Of a stretch of DNA of 5,145 bases, positions 1 through 5,145 are shown one piece after another; within the stretch, counting starts at the first letter, position 1; the number at the start of each line of letters is the position of its first letter. This DNA is from Chitinophagales bacterium (GTDB lineage: Bacteria; Bacteroidota; Bacteroidia; Chitinophagales; UBA2359). The stretch lies in the NCBI GenBank assembly GCA_020629595.1, contig JAHDDA010000204.1, forward strand, positions 1 through 5,145, given 5' to 3'. The notes under the pieces are model-generated. The model was not told the DNA's origin. It did not search any database and worked only from the letters and a program-made list of their open reading frames with translations. Both the position numbers and the translations under genes were made by a program.

Positions 1-2
1 AA

Positions 3-1139
3 ATGAAGATTGCCGTAAACACTCGCCTGCTTTTGCCAAAAGGAATGGACGGAATAGGTTGGTTTACCTACAATACCTTACAACATATTGTAAAAAAACA
101 TTCCGAACACGAATTTATTTTTATTTTCGATAGAAAATACGATGAAAAATTTATTTTTAGCAATAATGTTACACCAGTAGTTGTACCTCCACCAACTAGA
201 CACCCATTATTAATTTATTGGTGGCTGGAATTTAGTTTGCCCCGTTTTTTTAAAAAGTACAAACCCAATATTTTTGTATCACCCGATGGTTATTTAAGTC
301 TTGCAAGTAATTTACCACAACTCGCTGTAATTCACGATTTGAATTTTCATTATTTTGAAAAAGATTTACCATTTTCTTTCCAATATTTTTATACCAATTA
401 CTTTCCTAAATACGCAAAAAAAGCAACAAGAATTGCAACAGTTTCAGAGTTTTCAAAACAGGATATTCACAGCAGATATAAGATTGAAAATGATAAGATT
501 GATGTAGTTTACAATGGCGTAAATCCAATTTTTAAACCAGTTAGCACAGATGTTCAAGTAAAAACAAAGGCTACAATTTGCAAAGGAAAACCTTATTTTA
601 TATTTGTAGGAACATTATTACCAAGAAAAAATATTGCGAATATTTTAAAGGCTTTTAAATTGTTCAAGGAAAAAAAATCGAATGAATATCAACTTTTACT
701 AATAGGTAACAAGAAATTTTGGACGAGTAAAATGGAAGATGCCTACAATGAACTTGGTAATTATAAAAGCGAAGTAATTTTTAAAAGTTGGACTACTCCA
801 GAAGATTTGGTAAAGTATGTAGGTTCTGCTACTGCAATGTTATATCCATCAAAATTTGAAGGATTTGGTGTGCCCATTTTGGAAGGAATGAGGGCTGGTG
901 TTCCTGTGATTACGGCAAACAATACTTCTATGCCAGAAGTGGCAGACGGAGCTGCTTTGTTGGTTGATGACAAAAATGCTGATGATATTGCACAAAAAAT
1001 GGAAATGATAGTAAGTGATAAAGACTTGTGTAATGCTTTAGTTGAACAAGGTTTAAAACGAAGCCAATTTTTTAGTTGGGAAAAATCGGCTTCGCTATTA
1101 TGGAAATCTATTGAGAAAATCTTGGATAGCCCAAATTAA
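3..1139 (+). CDS. GT4-family glycosyltransferase (GT-B fold), complete
   Basis: This 378-residue protein looks like a cytoplasmic retaining glycosyltransferase that moves a sugar from a nucleotide-sugar donor to a growing glycan. The N-terminal acceptor half begins with a short beta strand, MKIAVNTRLLL, then the GIGWFTYNTL loop (17-26), an HDLNF segment (111-115) and ATVSEFSK (145-152), all typical of mannosyltransferase-like GT4 enzymes. The C-terminal donor half has GTLLPRKN (203-210), where R208 and K209 are placed to bind donor phosphates, and the E-x7-E motif at E286 and E294 within FEGFGVPILE. Length is normal for the family. No signal peptide or membrane segment is evident. The ATG lies two bases from the window edge and the N-terminus aligns with a full first strand, so the gene looks complete, but its leader is unseen. 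It overlaps the end of thrA by four bases. Sugar and acceptor cannot be predicted; a role in lipopolysaccharide, capsule or exopolysaccharide synthesis is inference. Confidence 0.93.
   Translation: MKIAVNTRLLLPKGMDGIGWFTYNTLQHIVKKHSEHEFIFIFDRKYDEKFIFSNNVTPVVVPPPTRHPLLIYWWLEFSLPRFFKKYKPNIFVSPDGYLSLASNLPQLAVIHDLNFHYFEKDLPFSFQYFYTNYFPKYAKKATRIATVSEFSKQDIHSRYKIENDKIDVVYNGVNPIFKPVSTDVQVKTKATICKGKPYFIFVGTLLPRKNIANILKAFKLFKEKKSNEYQLLLIGNKKFWTSKMEDAYNELGNYKSEVIFKSWTTPEDLVKYVGSATAMLYPSKFEGFGVPILEGMRAGVPVITANNTSMPEVADGAALLVDDKNADDIAQKMEMIVSDKDLCNALVEQGLKRSQFFSWEKSASLLWKSIEKILDSPN
1059..1094 (-). terminator. Candidate intrinsic terminator of thrA, inside the convergent gene
   Basis: Arms 1059-1065 (CGAAGCC) and 1088-1094 (GGCTTCG) pair perfectly. 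One mismatch (1066/1087) separates them from a second 6-bp stem (1067-1072 with 1081-1086) and an 8-base loop. Read on the minus strand, the hairpin begins 41 bases past the thrA stop codon and is followed at once by TTTTAAACC. That layout suits a rho-independent terminator, though the T-run is short. It lies entirely within the codons for about residues 353-364 of the glycosyltransferase, so chance pairing in coding DNA is the main alternative. Confidence 0.4.
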
Positions 1140-3616
1140 TTCGCATCTAACTCATTGGCTTCTGCAATTATTTCAGCAAAAACCCCTGCTGCAGTTACTT
1201 CAGCTCCAGCACCCGGTCCACGTACTATAAGTGGTGTGTCGAAATATCTCTCAGTTTTAAAAACAATCATATTTTCACTTCCCAATAAGCTATAAAAAGG
1301 ATTTGATGCATTTACTTGTTGTAAGCTTACTTGTGATTTTTCTGGTGTAATTTCAGCAATTATTCTTAAAACACTTTGGTTGTCTAAGGCTTTTTGAAGT
1401 AAATTATCGAAATAACCTTCGTTTGCTTTCAATTCATTAAAGAAATCATCAACAGTTTCTGCATCCATACATTTTTGTGGTAGTATTGGCTGTAAATCTA
1501 TATCTGACAACTCCATTTTTAAACCAATTTCTCTAGAAAGAATTAAGGCTTTTCGGGCAACATCTGTTAAGCCTAAATCATCTCTTGGGTCTGGTTCGGT
1601 ATATCCTTTTTCTTTGGCTTCTTTAACAATATCGTAAAAAGAAGTTCCTGTTTTAAAACTATTGAAAATAAAAGATAATGAACCAGAAAGTACTGCTGTT
1701 ATTTTCAATACTTTATCACCAGAATTAAGTAAATCCTTTAGTGTTGAAATTACAGGTAAACCTGCTCCTACATTTGTTTCATATCGAAAACGAGCATTAT
1801 TTACTTTGGCTAAATGTCTAAGGTTTTCGTATCTTTCTTGACTTAAAGTATTGGCTACTTTGTTGGGTGTAACAATTGAAATACTTTTCTTTAATATTTC
1901 TTCATAAAATTCAGAAGGAGCTTTACTTGCTGTATTATCAATAAATATACTGTTGGCTTTATTCATTGAAATCATTTTTTCAACAAAACCTTTTAAATCA
2001 GCATCATTTCCTTTTTCTAAGTGTTCCTTGTATCCATCTATTTCAATTCCGTTTTCATCAAATAGCATTTTTCTTGAATTGGAAAGTGCAACAATTTTAA
2101 AACGAAGCGATTTGTCTTTAAGTAATTTTTCAGTTTGTTTTTTAATTTGCTGTAATAATGTTCCACCTATTAAACCAACACCTAACACAAACAGATTTAA
2201 TGTTTTGGTGTTCGATAAGAAAAATGATTGGTGCAATGCATTTAATGCTTTTACTGTATCGTTTGAATGTACAACTGCCGAAATATTCAACTCTGAAGAA
2301 CCTTGAGCAATGGCATAAATATTAATGCCGTTTTGCCCCAACGATTTAAACATTCTTCCTGAAATTCCAGAAACTTGTCTCATTCCAGAGCCAATTATGG
2401 CTACAATTGATAAATCGTTTTGAATATTTAATTGATTTATTTGTCCTGCATTAATTTCATACTCAAATTCAGCGTGAATAATAAATTCTGCTCTTTCTAC
2501 ATCTTCAGGCTTAATAGCAAAAGTGATTGAATGTTCTGAAGAGGCTTGAGTAATTAAAATAATGTTTACTTTGGCTCTTGCTAAAGCATTGAACAAACGA
2601 GCCGCAATTCCACTTACACCAATTAAGCCTGTGCCTTGAATACTAAGCAAGCTAACATTGGCAATTGACGAAACACCTTTAACTAAATGTTTATCGTTGG
2701 CTTCTTGGCTAATACAAGTACCGGGGTAATCTGGCTCAAAAGTATTTTTTATATAAATAGGAATATTGCTACTTAACGCTGGCTGAACCGTTGGTGGATG
2801 TAAAACTTTAGCACCAAAATGCGACATTTCCATAGCTTCTTCATAAGTAAGATGCGTTAATGAAAATGCTTCTTTAACCTTGCGTGGATCGGCGGTCATT
2901 ACACCATTTACATCCGTCCAAATTTCTAGGCTATCGGCTTTAATACCCGCCGCCATTATTGCTGCTGTATAATCTGAACCTCCACGACCTAACGTTGTGG
3001 TCATTTCTTTATCGTTTGTAGCAATAAAGCCTCCCATAACATACATCCCATCTTTTTGGGTTTGAATATCAATTTGTTGGTCGGTAATATCAAAGTTGAT
3101 TAATGCAGCTCCAAAATCGCTATTTGTTCTTAATACTCTACGAGCATCTAAAAATTTGGTACTTGGCATTTTTTGAGAAAAGTAAAGCGATACCAATTTT
3201 GATGAACATAATTCTCCAAAACTACAAATACAGTCTAAAGCCTTTGCAGAAAGTTCTTTCAATAAGTAAACTCCATGTAGTAAGTTTCTTAAGTTATTTA
3301 CTTTTTGACCTAAAAATTCTGTAAAATGTGCTAAGTTTTCTTTGTTTAATAAAGCCGTAGCAGCATTTATATGGCGTTCTTCTAAGTAAGATAATTCTTC
3401 AATAAATGATTTATCTGCTTTCTCAGCCTTTTTGCCCATATTAATTAAATAATCGGTAGTGCCAATATATTTTGTTGCGGGGTCTTTACCCATAGCCGAA
3501 ACTACTACAATTACTTTATCTTCTTGGGCTAAAATATTTTTTGATATTTCGCAAATTTCTTTAATTCTTTCAGGAGTTGAAACTGAAGTTCCACCGAATT
3601 TTAAAACTCTTGCCAT
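1136..3616 (-). CDS. thrA: Bifunctional aspartate kinase / homoserine dehydrogenase I
   Basis: This 826-residue cytoplasmic enzyme catalyses the first and third steps from aspartate to homoserine, feeding threonine, methionine and isoleucine synthesis. It is close in length to E. coli ThrA (about 820). The kinase domain opens with KFGGTS (6-11) and has TLGRGGSDYTAA (208-219) and WTDVNGVMTADPR (233-245). Two ACT units follow (about 323-368 and 403-450). Q357 in LITQASSEHS and Q438 in IAQGSSE match in motif and in spacing the two threonine-sensing glutamines known from plant AK-HSDH, so threonine feedback is likely. The dehydrogenase has a GVGLIGG dinucleotide loop (479-485), TPNK (583-586), ETNVGAGLP (613-621) and the catalytic block EPDPRDDLGLTDVARK (674-689), where D685 and K689 correspond to D219 and K223 of yeast homoserine dehydrogenase. 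The ATG gives the expected N-terminus; its leader is A-rich without a Shine-Dalgarno. Neither thrB nor thrC follows, because the next gene is convergent. Confidence 0.97.
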   Translation of the reverse strand: MARVLKFGGTSVSTPERIKEICEISKNILAQEDKVIVVVSAMGKDPATKYIGTTDYLINMGKKAEKADKSFIEELSYLEERHINAATALLNKENLAHFTEFLGQKVNNLRNLLHGVYLLKELSAKALDCICSFGELCSSKLVSLYFSQKMPSTKFLDARRVLRTNSDFGAALINFDITDQQIDIQTQKDGMYVMGGFIATNDKEMTTTLGRGGSDYTAAIMAAGIKADSLEIWTDVNGVMTADPRKVKEAFSLTHLTYEEAMEMSHFGAKVLHPPTVQPALSSNIPIYIKNTFEPDYPGTCISQEANDKHLVKGVSSIANVSLLSIQGTGLIGVSGIAARLFNALARAKVNIILITQASSEHSITFAIKPEDVERAEFIIHAEFEYEINAGQINQLNIQNDLSIVAIIGSGMRQVSGISGRMFKSLGQNGINIYAIAQGSSELNISAVVHSNDTVKALNALHQSFFLSNTKTLNLFVLGVGLIGGTLLQQIKKQTEKLLKDKSLRFKIVALSNSRKMLFDENGIEIDGYKEHLEKGNDADLKGFVEKMISMNKANSIFIDNTASKAPSEFYEEILKKSISIVTPNKVANTLSQERYENLRHLAKVNNARFRYETNVGAGLPVISTLKDLLNSGDKVLKITAVLSGSLSFIFNSFKTGTSFYDIVKEAKEKGYTEPDPRDDLGLTDVARKALILSREIGLKMELSDIDLQPILPQKCMDAETVDDFFNELKANEGYFDNLLQKALDNQSVLRIIAEITPEKSQVSLQQVNASNPFYSLLGSENMIVFKTERYFDTPLIVRGPGAGAEVTAAGVFAEIIAEANELDAN

Positions 3617-3647
3617 TATGTTTTTTCTTAATTCAATTTTGAGCTTA

Positions 3648-3655
3648 CAAAAATA
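3648..3655 (-). promoter_or_regulatory. Candidate Bacteroidota -7 promoter element for thrA
   Basis: On the minus strand these bases read TATTTTTG, an exact match to the known Bacteroidota -7 consensus TAnnTTTG. The site is 31 bases upstream of the thrA ATG and would give a leader of roughly 25 bases. No TTG is present at the usual distance upstream for the -33 element; that place is occupied by the heptad repeat. The -7 match alone can arise by chance in AT-rich DNA. Confidence 0.4.
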
Positions 3656-3664
3656 ACACCGAAT

Positions 3665-3692
3665 GAGTTTTAAGTTTTGAGTTTTGAGTTGT
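3665..3692. repeat. Short tandem heptad repeat (GAGTTTT-type)
   Basis: Four successive 7-base units lie head to tail: GAGTTTT (3665-3671), AAGTTTT (3672-3678), GAGTTTT (3679-3685) and GAGTTGT (3686-3692). Two further units appear in the opposite orientation at 3714-3720 (AAAACTC) and 3721-3727 (AAAACTA), and these form the right arm of the inverted repeat described separately. The array lies just upstream of the thrA -7 element. Its function is unknown; it may be a dispersed intergenic element. Confidence 0.7.
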
Positions 3693-3726
3693 TAGTTGAG
3701 TAACTAAGTAATAAAAACTCAAAACT
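3673..3726 (-). repeat. 13-bp perfect inverted repeat between yjdM and thrA
   Basis: Arms 3673-3685 (AGTTTTGAGTTTT) and 3714-3726 are exact reverse complements separated by 28 bases. The spacer itself contains a 6-bp hairpin, TTAGTT (3692-3697) with AACTAA (3702-3707), around a GAGT loop, so the whole could form a two-stage stem-loop. On the minus strand it starts 10 bases after the yjdM stop and could end or protect that transcript. However, the stem has only three G:C pairs and is followed by TAAAACTC rather than a T-run, so it is at best a weak terminator. A repeat-element origin fits equally well. Confidence 0.6.
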
Positions 3727-3736
3727 AAGCACTTTT

Positions 3737-4069
3737 TTAGGCTTTTTTTACAAATTCCGATTTTAAACCCATTGCTCCAAAGCCTTCAATTTTACAAGCA
3801 ATGTTGTGGTCGCCTTCAACTAATCGAATTTTTTTGACTTTTGTGCCAATTTTTACTGGGTCTTGTGCTCCTTTAACTTTTAGTGTTTTTATTAAAACAA
3901 CCGAATCTCCATCTTGTAAAATATTGCCGTTTGCATCTTTAACAATTAATGGTCCTTCCTCCACTGGATTCCAGTCGTGATTACAATCGGGACAAACATA
4001 GCTGGTTTCACTCATATAATATCCATACGGACAATCGCATTGTGGGCATTTTTTAAGCTCGTTTGACAT
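3737..4069 (-). CDS. yjdM: YjdM-family zinc-ribbon protein (formerly PhnA)
   Basis: This 110-residue protein matches the E. coli YjdM (old name PhnA) family in length and layout. An N-terminal zinc ribbon has two CxxC pairs, C8/C11 in CPQC and C26/C29 in CPDC. A conserved C-terminal domain (about 41-109) follows, with LIVKDANGN (41-49), KIGTKVKKIRLVEGDHNI (73-90) and a KSEFVKK ending (103-109). The old link to alkylphosphonate use is not supported for the family as a whole, and it is unrelated to phosphonoacetate hydrolase, so the biochemical role is unknown. The frame is open for 39 more codons upstream, to 4186, but that stretch (MQHYNQ... to ...IFKP) resembles no part of the family and crosses an inverted repeat. 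I therefore start at MSNELKK, which places the ribbon at the expected distance from the N-terminus. It shares its strand with both neighbours but is separated from them by 120 and 234 bases, so it is probably transcribed alone. Confidence 0.93.
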   Translation of the reverse strand: MSNELKKCPQCDCPYGYYMSETSYVCPDCNHDWNPVEEGPLIVKDANGNILQDGDSVVLIKTLKVKGAQDPVKIGTKVKKIRLVEGDHNIACKIEGFGAMGLKSEFVKKA

Positions 4070-4162
4070 AGGTTTGAAAATTAGAATTTGAAGTTTAGTA
4101 CAGGACAAAAATGTAATTTTTAAATGCAAGGGAATAAATTCGCCTTGAAAGTAAAGGTAAGC

Positions 4163-4201
4163 AACGGTTTGGTTATAATGTTGCACCGATACAAAACCGT
4201 T
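4163..4201. repeat. Inverted repeat AACGGTTT / AAACCGTT
   Basis: Two perfect 8-base arms (4163-4170 and 4194-4201) flank a 23-base spacer in the gap between the Rpn-like gene and yjdM. No T-run follows on the minus strand, where it is followed by GCTTACC. It is therefore not an obvious terminator. It may be a hairpin, a protein-binding site or part of a mobile-gene boundary. Confidence 0.45.
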
Positions 4202-4216
4202 TTATTTTTAAACTAT

Positions 4217-4287
4217 AACAAAGCTAACGCTAAAAACTGAAACTCACAAAATACAACTTTCCAAAGTTGTGCGTTACAGCTTTTGTT
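4217..4287. repeat. Nested imperfect inverted repeat after the Rpn-like gene
   Basis: The outer arms are AACAAAGCTAACGC (4217-4230) and its near reverse complement at 4271-4287, which differs by a 2-base bulge (4276-4277) and one extra T. Inside and directly touching the right arm is a perfect 8-bp palindrome, ACAACTTT (4253-4260) with AAAGTTGT (4263-4270). The other side has a 22-base insertion (4231-4252). On the minus strand the inner hairpin is followed by ATTTTG, so it could weakly terminate the Rpn-like transcript, whose stop is 16 bases before the structure. The two-level lopsided fold recalls recombination-site hairpins, but no canonical core site is present. Confidence 0.5.
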
Positions 4288-4303
4288 GCCTACTGGCTCA
4301 TTT

Positions 4304-5145
4304 TTATAGTTTTTTAATTTCATCTTTCGTAAGTCCTGTTGAACTCACAATTATCTCAATTGAGACATCGTTTGCAAGTAATTCTTTTGCAATTTCTATT
4401 GAACGTTTATTTCTTACCTTTTCTTCTGCCTCAAATTTTAATGTCTCAGCTATACTTGCATGGTATCGTAAATTATCCAAATATCGTTCATAAGATTTTC
4501 GCTCCTCTTTTGGCAAATTGGCAACCATTAATTTTTGATTTGCTTCTTTTAATCCTTTGGCTTTAAAAGTCGGTTTTATCTCACTGTTTTTGAAAAAATA
4601 AATCCATTCATCCAACGTATTTCTTGCAATGTCATCAAATTGATTGACTTTGATTAGATAAATCTCTGGATACAGTTCAGCTATTGTTTCTTTTCCGAAT
4701 AGTTTTTTTTGACTTGGACTTAATTGTAATTCATCGTTTTGATGAACTCCTCTAAAGTTGGTCGTACCTCTATAAACATAATCTTCACCTTGTCCTAAAT
4801 TGAAATAAATTATATTTACAGAAATTACTTTTTTGATTTTTGAATAAGCTTCTCCTTCTTTTATGTGTTCTGTTATCGCTTTTGAAATACCGAATAATAT
4901 TCTTAAAAAATAGTCTAATTCGTGTGAATTTTGAACCTCAATTATTATCAACTCTTTTTTTGAGTTTTCAACTAATAAATCTACTCGATTGAATTTATCT
5001 TTTTCGTTTTCTTGATTGCTCTCGCTCTCTAAAATTGCTTGAATTTGAATGTTTTCACCAATCAACTCAGACAGAAATCCTTCAAGAATGCCAAAATCAG
5101 CTTTATTTCTGATTATTTTCTTTATTGCCCAGTCAAATCGAATGT
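4304..5145 (-). CDS. Rpn-family PD-(D/E)XK nuclease / putative transposase, 5' end outside window
   Basis: The frame continues without a stop through the window edge: 26 extra codons, beginning IRFDWAIKKI, precede the internal TTG at 5063-5065, giving 279 visible residues. That N-terminal RFDWAIKK segment followed by GFLSELIGENI is characteristic of this Bacteroidota family, so the TTG is not the start and probably only some 10-20 codons are missing. The nuclease core shows the metal-binding aspartate in NRVDLLVE (visible residue 55) and E-x-Q in IIIEVQ (69 and 71), the usual family variant of the PD-(D/E)XK signature. YFLRILFGISKAITEHI and GQGEDYVYRGTTNF follow. A charged helical stretch and a short helix-turn-helix-like tail, SIEIIVSSTGLTKDEIKKL, close the protein. 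Members related to E. coli RpnA are DNA endonucleases that promote RecA-independent recombination; whether this one acts so is inference. It looks intact, with no frameshift, and ends 234 bases before yjdM. Confidence 0.9.
   Translation of the reverse strand, partial: IRFDWAIKKIIRNKADFGILEGFLSELIGENIQIQAILESESNQENEKDKFNRVDLLVENSKKELIIIEVQNSHELDYFLRILFGISKAITEHIKEGEAYSKIKKVISVNIIYFNLGQGEDYVYRGTTNFRGVHQNDELQLSPSQKKLFGKETIAELYPEIYLIKVNQFDDIARNTLDEWIYFFKNSEIKPTFKAKGLKEANQKLMVANLPKEERKSYERYLDNLRYHASIAETLKFEAEEKVRNKRSIEIAKELLANDVSIEIIVSSTGLTKDEIKKL

Noticed and set aside
1953..2306. Plus-strand open frame of 117 codons opposite thrA
   Set aside because: It lies wholly antisense to a strongly supported gene and its translation has no recognisable family features; the other open frames at 761-973, 3103-3324, 3459-3656, 4269-4493 and 4339-4566 are shadows for the same reason.
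3617..3647. Threonine attenuator leader peptide for thrA
   Set aside because: The likely leader is only about 25-30 bases, with no short Thr/Ile-rich frame and no terminator/antiterminator pair.
4106..4113. Promoter for yjdM
   Set aside because: The minus strand reads CATTTTTG, one base off TAnnTTTG, and the nearest upstream TTG (4127-4129) leaves only 13 bases between them, shorter than the normal Bacteroidota spacing.
4070..4186. N-terminal extension of yjdM by 39 codons to an ATG at 4186
   Set aside because: The added residues do not match the family, would give 149 instead of about 110 residues, and run through an inverted repeat; the ATG at 4067-4069 gives the standard family N-terminus.
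4217..4287. Integron attC recombination site
   Set aside because: The nested lopsided fold is reminiscent, but the outer ends carry no RYYYAAC / GTTRRRY core sites and no cassette array or integrase is visible.
5063..5065. TTG as the start of the Rpn-like protein
   Set aside because: The frame is open for 26 more codons to the window edge and those codons encode the family's usual N-terminal segment (RFDWAIKK), so the true start lies outside.

Overview
The window is AT-rich, its genes lack Shine-Dalgarno-like leaders, and all four proteins resemble Bacteroidota forms. I therefore read it as a chromosomal piece from a member of that phylum; the assignment below phylum is open. It holds four protein genes: one on the plus strand, three on the minus strand. 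No tRNA, rRNA, CRISPR array or complete insertion sequence is visible.

From left to right: a complete GT4-type glycosyltransferase (3-1139, plus) runs into the end of a full-length thrA (1136-3616, minus), and the two stop codons share the four bases TTAA. A mismatch-containing hairpin at 1059-1094, inside the glycosyltransferase, is followed by a short T-run on the minus strand and may terminate thrA transcription. thrA encodes fused aspartate kinase and homoserine dehydrogenase, with both regulatory ACT units intact. Its upstream gap (3617-3736) holds a Bacteroidota-type -7 promoter element and a heptad-based inverted repeat. Next is yjdM (3737-4069, minus), a small zinc-ribbon protein formerly called PhnA. 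A 234-base gap (4070-4303) contains two separate inverted-repeat structures. The last gene, entering from the right edge (4304-5145, minus), is a PD-(D/E)XK nuclease of the Rpn / putative transposase family. Its reading frame stays open to the window end, so its first codons are outside.

The genes do not form one pathway. thrA is core amino-acid biosynthesis, the glycosyltransferase probably serves surface polysaccharide synthesis, yjdM is a conserved gene of unclear role, and the Rpn-like gene is a mobile or accessory type. I see no convincing new multi-gene system. The points most worth a second look are the repeat-rich gaps on either side of yjdM, the candidate terminator buried in the convergent neighbour, and thrA standing without thrB and thrC directly downstream.
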